19,813 nucleotides of DNA from Gammaproteobacteria bacterium UBA2168. GTDB lineage: Bacteria; Pseudomonadota; Gammaproteobacteria; Pseudomonadales; Azotimanducaceae. Location: positions 1 through 19,813 of the forward strand of contig DCWG01000067.1 of the NCBI GenBank assembly GCA_002327525.1. The letters run 5' to 3'. This document shows positions 1-7,853 of this stretch, piece after piece. Below the pieces are notes generated by a model. That model was not told where the DNA came from and did not search any database. It saw only the letters and a program-made list of their open reading frames with translations. The position numbers and the translations under genes were made by a program. How positions within the stretch are numbered: position 1 is the stretch's first letter; every line of letters starts with the position of its first letter.

Positions 1-926
1 ATCTTCATCGCCTCAGCCACGGTCGCAAGATAATCGGGCGAATTGTGCCCCATGCCGGTCAGATCAAAGTGCTCGAGAATATTGAGCATCTCCAGAACCA
101 TGGCGCCGCCGCCAGGCAGTTGGTTGGTGGCAATGCGATGGCCGCGATACTCTCCCCACAGCGGTCGGGCATCGATAGTCTCGTACTGACCGAGATCCGC
201 CAGGGAGAGCAGCGCACCGTTGGTACGCATGTCAATATCTATCTCGCGGGCGATGCCACCCTCATAGAAGTCCTCCACGCCATGCTCTGCTATACGCCGG
301 TAGGTTCGCCCCATGTCCGGGTTGCGGTGCAACTCACCCGCCTTTCGAATTCGCCCTTCATCCGTGGTGTAGATTTTTGCTGTCGCCGGGATGCGCGTAA
401 GCCGCTCACCGTGCGGAACGCGTCCGGCGACTTCCACCAGGTTCCAGTAGCTCGCCACGTGCGGACGCACGATGAAGCCGTTTTCGCAATACTCGATCGC
501 GGCGGGCAGGAGATCCCCAAGCGTCAGATTGCCCCAGCGTTGCAACGCCTCGGCAAACGCCTTCAGTGATCCTGGCACCGTGATGGAGCCATAGCCCAGA
601 TCATTGACATGCCCCTTCAGAATGAATCCGAAACCGTCCTCGGTCTCGGCCACGATTTTATCCGCCCACATGTCGGCGGTGGCGGCCAGCGGCGCTGCGC
701 CGTGGAAATCGATGAAGCAGTGCTCTGCGCGCTCGGGCAGATAGACGTGCAGGGAACCGAATCCCGCGATACCGCACATCTGCGGGTCCACCGCCGTCTG
801 CACCAGTGCACAGGCAATGGCGGCGTCTACCGCATTGCCGCCACGCTTCAGCGCCAAAGCACCGGCTTCCACAGCCTCCGGTTGTGGGGCGCTCACCATG
901 CCGTGAGTTGTCTGACTAGTGCTCAT
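1..926 (-). CDS. ggt: Gamma-glutamyltransferase, N-terminal part (runs off the left edge)
   Basis: This open frame starts at the ATG read from 926 and leaves the window at base 1, so only about 308 codons are visible. Reading the minus strand gives MSTSQTTHGMVSAPQPEAVE at the start, followed by RGGNAVDAAIACALVQ, then a P-x-M-C-G-I-A-G-F-G segment. Further in comes GSITVPGSLKAFAEAL, and at the edge IATNQLPGGGAMVLEMLNIL. These are the conserved blocks of the gamma-glutamyltranspeptidase large subunit, an Ntn-hydrolase that self-cleaves and transfers or hydrolyses gamma-glutamyl groups. The catalytic threonine of the small subunit lies outside the window and cannot be checked. No signal peptide is visible, so this may be a cytoplasmic family member. 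The start overlaps the stop of the upstream amidohydrolase remnant (ATGA), and no clear ribosome binding site is seen. Its family context, next to a peptide importer, fits peptide or glutathione-conjugate breakdown (inference). Confidence 0.9.
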   Translation of the reverse strand, partial: MSTSQTTHGMVSAPQPEAVEAGALALKRGGNAVDAAIACALVQTAVDPQMCGIAGFGSLHVYLPERAEHCFIDFHGAAPLAATADMWADKIVAETEDGFGFILKGHVNDLGYGSITVPGSLKAFAEALQRWGNLTLGDLLPAAIEYCENGFIVRPHVASYWNLVEVAGRVPHGERLTRIPATAKIYTTDEGRIRKAGELHRNPDMGRTYRRIAEHGVEDFYEGGIAREIDIDMRTNGALLSLADLGQYETIDARPLWGEYRGHRIATNQLPGGGAMVLEMLNILEHFDLTGMGHNSPDYLATVAEAMK

Positions 927-1158
927 GGTTGTACACCGACCCAGCTTTCATCACCATCGCGATAGTCCTCGACCACCTCGACGATACGTTCGCCCTCCAC
1001 AACGATGGAGCGCTCTTCCAATACCTCCAGCATCTCCACGTCCACCATGCGTCCCGCATGAATCACCAACTCGGCGTATGCGGCAGTTGGGTACACCTGC
1101 CCACAGACACCTGCCCGCAGACACACACGCCGAGCACCAGCCAGGACCATCTCGTCAT
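923..1158 (-). pseudogene. Amidohydrolase N-terminal remnant with frameshifted signal peptide
   Basis: An ATG read from 1158 follows a strong ribosome binding site (GAGGGGGAAG, 1161-1170) and begins MTRWSWLVLGVCVCGQV, a signal-peptide start. A near-identical 14-bp tandem duplication (1093-1106 and 1107-1120) then shifts the frame, so that reading stops after about 31 codons. Removing one copy joins it to YPTAAYAELVIHAGRMVDVE, giving an intact signal peptide with an AYA cleavage site. This is followed by the usual amidohydrolase opening (L-V-I-H-A-G-R, then V-V-E-G-E-R-I-V). The shifted frame ends after only about 45 more residues at a TGA overlapping the ggt start. The metal-binding HxH motif and the whole TIM barrel are missing. 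I call it a pseudogene: truncated by deletion and frameshifted. The family call rests on the short N-terminal pattern only. Confidence 0.7.
1093..1120. repeat. 14-bp tandem duplication in the amidohydrolase signal peptide
   Basis: Copy one is ACACCTGCCCACAG (1093-1106) and copy two ACACCTGCCCGCAG (1107-1120), with 13 of 14 bases identical. Because 14 is not a multiple of three, the extra copy breaks the reading frame of the minus-strand gene, and deleting one copy restores it. Confidence 0.85.
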
Positions 1159-1233
1159 TTCTTCCCCCTCTGCTTCAGCTTGTCATTCTACCTGCCCCGG
1201 GATCCAATACGGGGACTCCACAGCTCACGCACC

Positions 1234-1262
1234 TATACAAGGCACTCCCAGGTCCGGATAAT
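1234..1262 (+). promoter_or_regulatory. Candidate sigma-70 promoter for the AAA+/VWA/ABC operon
   Basis: A TATACA -35-like box (1234-1239, 4 of 6 to TTGACA) and a GATAAT -10 box (1257-1262, 5 of 6) are separated by 17 bases. Transcription would start near 1269, about 25 bases before the GTG start at 1294. It lies in the 135-base gap between the divergent amidohydrolase remnant and the operon. The match is moderate, and this is a prediction by eye. Confidence 0.45.
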
Positions 1263-1293
1263 TGTTTGTTTGTGCTTGATTTTAGGGGAAAAG

Positions 1294-2235
1294 GTGCCCG
1301 ACATAGCGAAAATGGCCGAATCGGTGGAGGCGCTGAAGGCGCACTTCGAGGAACACCGTTACATCTGCAGCGATCAGGTTGCCACAGCAGTGTATCTCGC
1401 ATTCCACCTGCGCAAACCCGTACTCGTCGAGGGCCCACCCGGCGTCGGTAAGACCGAGCTTGCGAAGACGACCTCGGAGATGTTCGACCTGCCCCTCATC
1501 CGCCTGCAGTGCTACGAGGGACTCGATGAAGCCAAGGCAATCTATGAGTGGAAATACGGCAAGCAGCTCCTCTACACGCAGGTGCTGAAGGAAACCCTGG
1601 ACGAGGTTCTGCAGGGTGCCCAGGGTTTCGCCGAATCGGTCGGCCGCCTGCACGAGTTCGGCGATATCTTCTTCTCCGAGGAATTTCTCGAACCGAGGCC
1701 GCTGTTGAAGGCTCTGCGTGAGGAAGACGGCTGCGTGCTGTTGATCGATGAGGTCGACAAGTCCGATCACGAGTTCGAGTCGCTGCTGCTGGAGATTCTC
1801 TCCGACTATCAGGTCTCCATCCCGGAGATCGGTACGGTGAAGGCAACCAAGGAACCTCCGATGGTGTTCCTCACCTCCAACAACACCCGGGAGATCTCAG
1901 ATGCACTAAAACGGCGCTGCCTGCACCTGTACATTCCATTCCCGGATGTGGATATCGAGCAACGTATCATTCATGCCCGCGTGCCGGACATTCCGGAGGA
2001 GCTGCGCCGGCAGTTGGTGACCTTCATTCAGGAACTGCGGGATCTGGACCTGAAGAAGGTCCCGGCAATTTCCGAGACCATCGACTGGGCGCGCACGCTG
2101 CTACTGCTGCATACGGAGACTCTGGACCCACAACTGGTGCGCGATACACTGAACGTGATCCTCAAGTTCCAGGAGGACATCGAAAACGTGGACAGCGAAA
2201 TCACGGCCATCACCAGCAAGGCGCTGAAGAGCTAG
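1294..2235 (+). CDS. MoxR/CoxD-type AAA+ ATPase
   Basis: This is a 313-residue AAA+ ATPase of the MoxR group. Walker A is GPPGVGKT (about residues 47-54), Walker B VLLIDEVDK (about 138-146) and sensor 1 TSNN (about 184-187), followed by an arginine-rich DALKRRC segment. MoxR ATPases act as chaperones with VWA-domain partners to mature or insert cofactors in other proteins, and CoxD is the version next to CoxE in CO dehydrogenase clusters. I chose the GTG at 1294 because AGGGG (1284-1288) sits five bases upstream. The ATG at 1312 has no ribosome binding site, and the longer upstream frame is not protein-like. The VWA partner follows after six bases. No CO dehydrogenase genes are in view, so the client here is unknown. 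The downstream peptide importer is a candidate by context only. Confidence 0.9.
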   Translation: MPDIAKMAESVEALKAHFEEHRYICSDQVATAVYLAFHLRKPVLVEGPPGVGKTELAKTTSEMFDLPLIRLQCYEGLDEAKAIYEWKYGKQLLYTQVLKETLDEVLQGAQGFAESVGRLHEFGDIFFSEEFLEPRPLLKALREEDGCVLLIDEVDKSDHEFESLLLEILSDYQVSIPEIGTVKATKEPPMVFLTSNNTREISDALKRRCLHLYIPFPDVDIEQRIIHARVPDIPEELRRQLVTFIQELRDLDLKKVPAISETIDWARTLLLLHTETLDPQLVRDTLNVILKFQEDIENVDSEITAITSKALKS

Positions 2236-2241
2236 ACCCGC

Positions 2242-3753
2242 GTGGACAGAACGCTCGCCAATTTCATCCGCGCGCTTCGCAACGCCGAGGTGCGCATTTC
2301 CACCGCGGAGACACTCGACGCGTTCTCCTGTGTGGAACTGGTGGGCTATGAAGACCGTGCGCATTTGAAGCGCTCTCTGTCCCTGGTTCTGCCAAAAACG
2401 GAAGACGAGAAAGAAACGTTCGACAGCACGTTCGATCAGTTCTTCAAGTACACGGACGTGCAGGGCGAACGTGCCGCAACCCAGAGTGAGGCTGATGACG
2501 GCGATGCTGCCGAAGGCGAGGGTGGCGAAGGCGAAGGCGAGGGTGGCGAAGGCGAAGGCGGCGGCAGCGCCGAGGCGCAGAACCGCGGCCAGCAGACAGG
2601 TGGTAAAAAGAAGAAAAAGTCCAAGGGCAACGCCTATCTTGGTGAAGAGGAAGAAGAGGAAGATCTCGGCCCGGGTGAGATGACCGATGCCCAGTCCCCG
2701 CTCGGGGCGCTGTTGATGCAGAACTCGCGCGTGGAACTCACCGTCGCCATGTCCGAGGCCGGTGAGAAGGTGGACGTACGCGAGATACAAGTGTTCACGC
2801 AGAAGGGCCTGTACACGCGCCGCATCATGGACGAGATGGGCCTGGCCGGTCTCAACCGCGAGATTTCGGACGCCCGCGATTCCAACAACGTCTCACAACG
2901 CCGTATGGGACAAGAACTGAAGCGCCGCCGCGAATGGCTGCGCGACCAGGTACGTGACTATGTGGAACGCCAGTTCTTACTTCACGCCGATGCCACCGGC
3001 AAGCGCCTGCGCGAAGAACTGCTGCGCAAGGTAAAGCTCTCGAACGTGGAACATCGCAGCTTCCGGCTCATTCAGGAAATCGTCTACAAGATGGCGAAGA
3101 AGCTGGCCGCCCTGCACTCCCGCCGCAAAAAGGTGTTCAAGCGCGGCCAGATCAACATTCCGCGCACGCTGCGTTACAACATGGCCTACGACGGTGCTAT
3201 TTTCGACCTGAAATGGAAGTCGGTGAAAATCGACCGGCCCAAGGTGTTCGCAATATGCGACGTATCCGGATCGGTGGCCAACTACAGCCGCTTCATGCTG
3301 ATGTTTCTGTACAGTCTCGAAGAGGTCATGCCCAAGGTACGCTCGTTCGCCTTCTCATCAGACCTGGCCGAGGTCACTGATCTGTTTGATCGCAACAATC
3401 TCGAGGACGCCATCGCCAAGACCCTGCGCGACTACGCCGGCGGCTCTACAGATTACGGTCAGGCTTTCCAGGACTTCAAGCGGTTGTGTCTGGACGGCAT
3501 CGACCATCGCACCACCATCATCATCCTGGGCGATGCACGCAACAACTACGGCGATCCGCGCGCGGAAATCCTCAAGGAGATGTACGACCGCTGCAAACGC
3601 CTAATCTGGCTGAATCCCGAAAGCCGCAATTCATGGTATGTGGGAGATGCGGAGATGCGCCGCTATTCCGCTTATTGCCATCAGGTGGACGAGTGCAATT
3701 CACTCATGCATCTGGAGCGTGTTGTGGGTAATCTCCTGCGGACGGTTACCTGA
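2242..3753 (+). CDS. CoxE-like VWA-domain protein
   Basis: This 503-residue protein has the CoxE-like layout. An alpha-helical N-terminus is followed by a low-complexity, highly charged linker (about residues 74-144: Glu/Gly repeats, a lysine run KKKKK, then a Glu run). A basic helical region comes next, and a C-terminal VWA domain carries the metal-ion motif D-V-S-G-S at residues 340-344 and a later GGSTDYG segment that probably supplies the MIDAS threonine. It starts at GTG six bases after the ATPase stop, so translation is probably coupled. The pair matches the MoxR-AAA+/VWA modules known as cofactor-insertion or protein-maturation chaperones. The linker contains two perfect 21-bp DNA repeats. 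The substrate is not identifiable from sequence. Confidence 0.87.
   Translation: MDRTLANFIRALRNAEVRISTAETLDAFSCVELVGYEDRAHLKRSLSLVLPKTEDEKETFDSTFDQFFKYTDVQGERAATQSEADDGDAAEGEGGEGEGEGGEGEGGGSAEAQNRGQQTGGKKKKKSKGNAYLGEEEEEEDLGPGEMTDAQSPLGALLMQNSRVELTVAMSEAGEKVDVREIQVFTQKGLYTRRIMDEMGLAGLNREISDARDSNNVSQRRMGQELKRRREWLRDQVRDYVERQFLLHADATGKRLREELLRKVKLSNVEHRSFRLIQEIVYKMAKKLAALHSRRKKVFKRGQINIPRTLRYNMAYDGAIFDLKWKSVKIDRPKVFAICDVSGSVANYSRFMLMFLYSLEEVMPKVRSFAFSSDLAEVTDLFDRNNLEDAIAKTLRDYAGGSTDYGQAFQDFKRLCLDGIDHRTTIIILGDARNNYGDPRAEILKEMYDRCKRLIWLNPESRNSWYVGDAEMRRYSAYCHQVDECNSLMHLERVVGNLLRTVT
2512..2553 (+). repeat. Two perfect 21-bp in-frame repeats in the VWA protein linker
   Basis: Positions 2512-2532 and 2533-2553 are identical and each encodes EGEGGEG. 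A partial third unit follows at 2554-2560. The repeat is in frame, so copy-number change would alter linker length without breaking the gene. Confidence 0.85.
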
Positions 3754-3808
3754 TCTCCTGGGTGGCTCGTCCAACCGGCTGGCGGCCGGATACCCACCGG
3801 GGACCACC

Positions 3809-5506
3809 ATGAGCGATATCACAAGCAGCGAAGACGGCTTTACCCGCACCGCCGGCAGACAATTGGCACTGTTTTTCCTGATGGCCATCGGCGGTGTCGC
3901 GGCTTTGATGTGGGTGCTGTCCATCGCCGCTTCGCTCACCAGTTCGGGCACCACTACCTCGCAGGCAGTGGATGCGGAAACCGGCACCGTTACTATCGCC
4001 TTCACCACAGAACCGCCGCAGCTCGACAGCACGCTCGCGACAGACATGCAGAGCGGTATGGTGCTCGGCCACGTGATGGAGGGGCTTCTCACTTACGATG
4101 CAAACAACGAGATTGCCCCGGGTGTGGCCGAGCGTTGGGAGATCGGCGAAAACGACGCCACGTTCTGGCTTCGCGAGGATGCTCGCTGGAGCGACGGCGA
4201 GACGGTCACCGCACACGACTTCGTGTTTGCCTGGCGCACTGCGCTGGATCCGAAGCGGGCATCCGAATACGCTTTCATCCTTTATCCCATAAAGAACGCG
4301 GAAGCAGTCAACACCGGCAAGTTGCCGCTGGACGCACTCGGCGCACAAGCGGTGGATGACCGCACACTCACCGTGCAGTTCGAACGCCCGCTCGCCTACT
4401 TTGACAAGCTGGTGGCATTTACCACCTATTTACCGGTACGGCAGGATTTCTTCGAAAATACCGACGGTAAGTACGGGGCCGACGCGGACAAGCTGCTCTA
4501 CAACGGCCCGTTCATGATGACCAGTTGGGTGCATGGCGCATCCTTGAGGATGGACAAGAACCCCCACTACTGGAACCGCGACAAGGTGAAGCTCAACACC
4601 ATCAACGTCGGCTACATCACACCGGATCCCAACGCACGCCTGAATCTCTTCAAGGACAACAACATCGCCCTGTCCGGGCTCACGGCCGAAAACCTGCCCA
4701 GTGCCCTCGAAAACCGCTGGCAGATACACCGCTTCGTGGATGGCTCCGTGTTCTTCATCGAGTTCAATCACCGTGAAGACCGGGTTACTCGAAATCTGAA
4801 TCTGCGCAAGGCCATGTTGCTGGCGCAGGATTCCGCAGAACTCGTGTACAAGGTGACCAAGATTCCGGGCTATCTGCCCGGCGCGAGCCTTTTCCCGACC
4901 TGGCTCATGGGCGTGGACAAGCCGTTGAGGGAAGAGTATCCCGCTAATCTACCGAGAATGGATCTCGAACTCGCTCGTCGTCACCTGGACCTTGCGAAAC
5001 GAGAACTGGGCGTGGATCAGATTCCGCCGTTGACGTTCCTCACCGGCGACAATCCCATCAGCAACATTCAATCCGAGTATTTCCAGGCCGTGTTCAAGAA
5101 AAATCTCGGCCTCGATGTGAAAATCGACAAGCAGATCTTCAAGCAACGTCTGGCGAAGATGACCTCGGGCGACTTCGACCTGGTGCTCGCCGGTTGGGGG
5201 CCCGACTACAACGACCCGCTCACGTTCGGTGACCTGTTCGCTTCCTGGAATCTCAACAACCGCGGACGCTACGCCAACCCGGAACTCGATAGGCAGGTAC
5301 GCATCGCGCAATCTTCTCTTGATCCTAAAACCCGCATGGATGCGTTTGGACAGATTCAGCAAATTCTCATCGACGACGCGGTAATTATCCCGAACTACGA
5401 GCGTGGCTCGGTTTACGTCACGCATCCACACGTGAAGGGCGTACTGCGGCGGGTGATAGGCGCGGATGTCGACTACACGCGCGCCTGGATCGACACCGGT
5501 GCGTAA
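3809..5506 (+). CDS. oppA: Peptide ABC transporter substrate-binding protein (OppA/DppA family, SBP_bac_5)
   Basis: This 565-residue extracytoplasmic solute-binding protein belongs to the oligopeptide/dipeptide family. Recognisable blocks are TEPPQLDSTLATD, EGLLTYD, G-V-A-E-R-W-E-I, LREDARWSDGETVTAHDFVF and YNGPFMMTSW. A C-terminal region with LAGWGPDYNDPLTF follows, a standard OppA signature. The start at 3809 is preceded by GGGGA (3799-3803) five bases upstream, and earlier in-frame codons lie inside the VWA gene. The N-terminus has one hydrophobic segment (about residues 19-41) after a polar stretch and no lipobox cysteine. The protein may therefore be tethered by a membrane anchor rather than a lipid, or have an unusually long signal peptide. 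It follows the VWA gene by 55 bases and precedes the permease by 41. The exact ligand (oligopeptide, dipeptide or other) cannot be read from sequence. Confidence 0.92.
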   Translation: MSDITSSEDGFTRTAGRQLALFFLMAIGGVAALMWVLSIAASLTSSGTTTSQAVDAETGTVTIAFTTEPPQLDSTLATDMQSGMVLGHVMEGLLTYDANNEIAPGVAERWEIGENDATFWLREDARWSDGETVTAHDFVFAWRTALDPKRASEYAFILYPIKNAEAVNTGKLPLDALGAQAVDDRTLTVQFERPLAYFDKLVAFTTYLPVRQDFFENTDGKYGADADKLLYNGPFMMTSWVHGASLRMDKNPHYWNRDKVKLNTINVGYITPDPNARLNLFKDNNIALSGLTAENLPSALENRWQIHRFVDGSVFFIEFNHREDRVTRNLNLRKAMLLAQDSAELVYKVTKIPGYLPGASLFPTWLMGVDKPLREEYPANLPRMDLELARRHLDLAKRELGVDQIPPLTFLTGDNPISNIQSEYFQAVFKKNLGLDVKIDKQIFKQRLAKMTSGDFDLVLAGWGPDYNDPLTFGDLFASWNLNNRGRYANPELDRQVRIAQSSLDPKTRMDAFGQIQQILIDDAVIIPNYERGSVYVTHPHVKGVLRRVIGADVDYTRAWIDTGA

Positions 5507-5547
5507 TAGGCTGCTGATGGATCCAGCGTTTCAAATGTCTAACTAGA

Positions 5548-6480
5548 ATGTGGCGATACACCCTCAAACGACTCATCCAGGGCGTGATCACGGTCTGGTT
5601 CATCGCCACGGCCACGTTCTTCGCCATGCACAACGTCCCTGGCGATCCTCTCGCCAACGACAAGGCCGTCACCGAGGAAATCCGGGCCAACCTGGAGGCC
5701 AAGTACGGGCTCGACCGCCCCATTGGTGAGCAATACGCCATCTACATGAAAAACCTGGTTCGAGGTGATTTCGGCATTTCATTCACCCAGCAGAACCGGG
5801 AAGTGAACGACATAATCAAGGAGCACTTCCCCATCTCGGCCACCCTGGGCATCCTGGCGGTGATATTCGCAGCACTCGGCGGCGTGTTGTGGGGGGCGCT
5901 GACCGCGTTGTACCGCAACAAGCTGCCAGACATCATCATCATGTTTCTGGTCATTCTCGGCATCTCGGTACCGAGTTTCGTGTTCGCGGGTCTCGGTCAG
6001 CTGGCGCTGGTGAACCTGAATGACCTGCTCGGGCAATCGATCCTGCCCGTCGCTGGCTGGGGTACCGTGAGCCACATGCTCGTGCCATCCCTGGTGCTCG
6101 GCCTGGGCACCATGGCCTATCTGACGCGACTCATGCGCTCCTCCATGCTGGAAGTAATCAGTGCGGACTACATCCGTACCGCCAAAGCCAAGGGTCTGCC
6201 CGCAACTCGTATCTTCACGCGGCACCAATTGCGTAACGCCATACTGCCGGTGATCACCGTACTCGGGCCAGCCATCGCCGCCATCACCACCGGCGGATTC
6301 GTAGTGGAGATGGTGTTCGCCATACCGGGCCTCGGCCGCTACTTCGTGCAGGCCGTCCAGCAACTCGATTACACGGTGATCATGGGCACCACAGTGTTTT
6401 ACGGCGCGTTTTTGGTGTTCATGGTCATCGTCGTGGACCTCGTCTACGGACTGGTAGACCCCAGAGTGAGGCTGGAGTAA
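5548..6480 (+). CDS. oppB: Peptide ABC transporter permease (OppB/DppB)
   Basis: This 310-residue inner-membrane permease of the binding-protein-dependent type has the usual length for OppB. It opens MWRYTLKRLIQGVITVWFIA with the first membrane helix, followed by the family blocks VPGDPL and YGLD-x-P. The cytoplasmic coupling (EAA-type) loop is DYIRTAKAKGLP with the later N-A-I-L-P-V, which contacts the ATPases. The C-terminal V-E-x-V-F-x-I-P-G-L-G motif is also present. It ends in TAATG, so its stop overlaps the next start by one base. No strong ribosome binding site precedes the ATG at 5548. It forms the translocation channel together with the following permease. Confidence 0.95.
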   Translation: MWRYTLKRLIQGVITVWFIATATFFAMHNVPGDPLANDKAVTEEIRANLEAKYGLDRPIGEQYAIYMKNLVRGDFGISFTQQNREVNDIIKEHFPISATLGILAVIFAALGGVLWGALTALYRNKLPDIIIMFLVILGISVPSFVFAGLGQLALVNLNDLLGQSILPVAGWGTVSHMLVPSLVLGLGTMAYLTRLMRSSMLEVISADYIRTAKAKGLPATRIFTRHQLRNAILPVITVLGPAIAAITTGGFVVEMVFAIPGLGRYFVQAVQQLDYTVIMGTTVFYGAFLVFMVIVVDLVYGLVDPRVRLE

Positions 6481-7853
6481 TGGCGGAAGCCGGCCTCACA
6501 TCCACCGATTTCGAGCGCATCGAACAGAGCGCCGCCATTCAGGCCATCACCCGGCCTTCCCTGTCCTATTGGCAGGATGCCTGGATCCGGTTGAAAGACA
6601 ACCGTCGCGCCCTTTACTCGTTGTACCTGATCATCGCCCTGCTGATGTTCACTATTGCCGGTCCCTGGGTATGGCGCATCGATCCTGGCGCGCAGGACGT
6701 AGATCAGATCAGCCAACCTCCGGGCACGGACCGCAAAGCGACGGTGGTGGAGCCCTTCGTACCCTGGGACGGTACCACCCTGATCGATACCGGCACGGGG
6801 TTGCGCCTGGCGCAGCCCGCCACGACCCAGGCCGTACGTATTCAGTGGGACCCGCTGACGAGCACAGGCACTTACCGCGTCTACCGAAACATCTTCCCGT
6901 TGGGCGAGGAGCGCGCCTTCGGTCTGCCACTGGCCGAGGTGTCGGGCAGCGACGGGCTCTATTTCGAAGATCGTCTGGATCTGCGCCCCGGAACCTACCA
7001 CTACGCCGTCGTGGTGCTCGATGAATTCGGCGGTCCCGGTGAGCGGTTCGAGACTCTCGAGGTTGAGCTAACGCGCGTCATCACCGTCTATGAAGCGCTC
7101 GCCAAGGGTCTGGTGGCCTCGACCAACGATATCCGGATCGGAGACGAGGTGAAGCTCGCACTGCATCCATTCGGCACCGACTACCTCGGCCGCGACATGC
7201 TGGCACGCCTCATGGCGGGAGCGGGGGTGTCGCTGTTCATCGGTATCTTCGCGCCCTTTCTGTACGTATTGCTGGGTGTCGTCTACGGCGCAACGGCGGG
7301 ATTCATCGGCGGGCGAACGGATCAGGGGCTGATGCGCTTTGCCGACTTCGTGGTCGCACTCCCGTTTCTGCTGTTCATGATTCTGTTCAAGATCGTGTTC
7401 GGCATCGGCCCGGGTGAGAGCGGCATCATGCCAATGCTGCTGGCCCTGGTTATTCTGGCATGGCCTGCAACGGCACGCCTCGTGCGGGGGCAGATTCTGC
7501 AGATCCGCGAGGAAGGCTACATCAGCGCCTGCCGTTTGTTGGGAGCGAAAACCACGTATTTGGTGGTACGTCACATGATCCCTAACACCATGGGTGTGAT
7601 ACTGGTGACGCTGACCTTTGCCGTACCCAGCGCCATCTTCACCGAGGCATTTCTGTCGTTCATTGGTATGGGCGTCGCCCCTCCCACGCCGTCCTGGGGC
7701 AGCATGTGCAACGAGGGGCTGAAGACCATGCTCACCTACCCCCATGAGCTGGTGTTTCCCGCACTTTTCATCAGCATCACGGTGCTCGCCTTCAACTTAC
7801 TCGGTGACGGGCTCCGAGACGCACTCGATGCGCGGATGAGGAGCCGCGAGTGA
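6480..7853 (+). CDS. oppC: Peptide ABC transporter permease (OppC/DppC) with a periplasmic FN3-like insert
   Basis: This 457-residue permease is much longer than the roughly 300 residues usual for OppC. Membrane segment one lies near residues 44-62, and the standard core starts at HPFGTDYLGRD (about 229-239). The core continues through the coupling loop GYISACRLLGAK to the C-terminal F-L-G-M-like and P-x-P-S-W-G motifs (FLSFIGMGVAPPTPSWG). Between DVDQISQPPG and HPFGTD, where family members have only a short linker, about 145 extra residues are inserted. Part of the insert (about 115-192) reads like a fibronectin type III fold: VRIQWDPL, then TYRVYRN, then a GTYHYAVVVLDEFGG strand pair. By topology it would face the periplasm, where it might contact the binding protein, the ligand or the cell wall (inference). 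It is coupled to its neighbours by TAATG upstream and GTGA downstream. Confidence 0.92.
   Translation: MAEAGLTSTDFERIEQSAAIQAITRPSLSYWQDAWIRLKDNRRALYSLYLIIALLMFTIAGPWVWRIDPGAQDVDQISQPPGTDRKATVVEPFVPWDGTTLIDTGTGLRLAQPATTQAVRIQWDPLTSTGTYRVYRNIFPLGEERAFGLPLAEVSGSDGLYFEDRLDLRPGTYHYAVVVLDEFGGPGERFETLEVELTRVITVYEALAKGLVASTNDIRIGDEVKLALHPFGTDYLGRDMLARLMAGAGVSLFIGIFAPFLYVLLGVVYGATAGFIGGRTDQGLMRFADFVVALPFLLFMILFKIVFGIGPGESGIMPMLLALVILAWPATARLVRGQILQIREEGYISACRLLGAKTTYLVVRHMIPNTMGVILVTLTFAVPSAIFTEAFLSFIGMGVAPPTPSWGSMCNEGLKTMLTYPHELVFPALFISITVLAFNLLGDGLRDALDARMRSRE

Noticed and set aside
45..965. Plus-strand open frames at 45-569 and 609-965
   Set aside because: They lie opposite the gamma-glutamyltransferase reading frame, which carries all the conserved blocks. 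They show no domain of their own.
919..1293. N-terminal extension of the MoxR-like ATPase starting near 919
   Set aside because: The extension is low-complexity and Pro/Arg/His-rich, and it overlaps the amidohydrolase remnant. The GTG at 1294 has a well-placed ribosome binding site.
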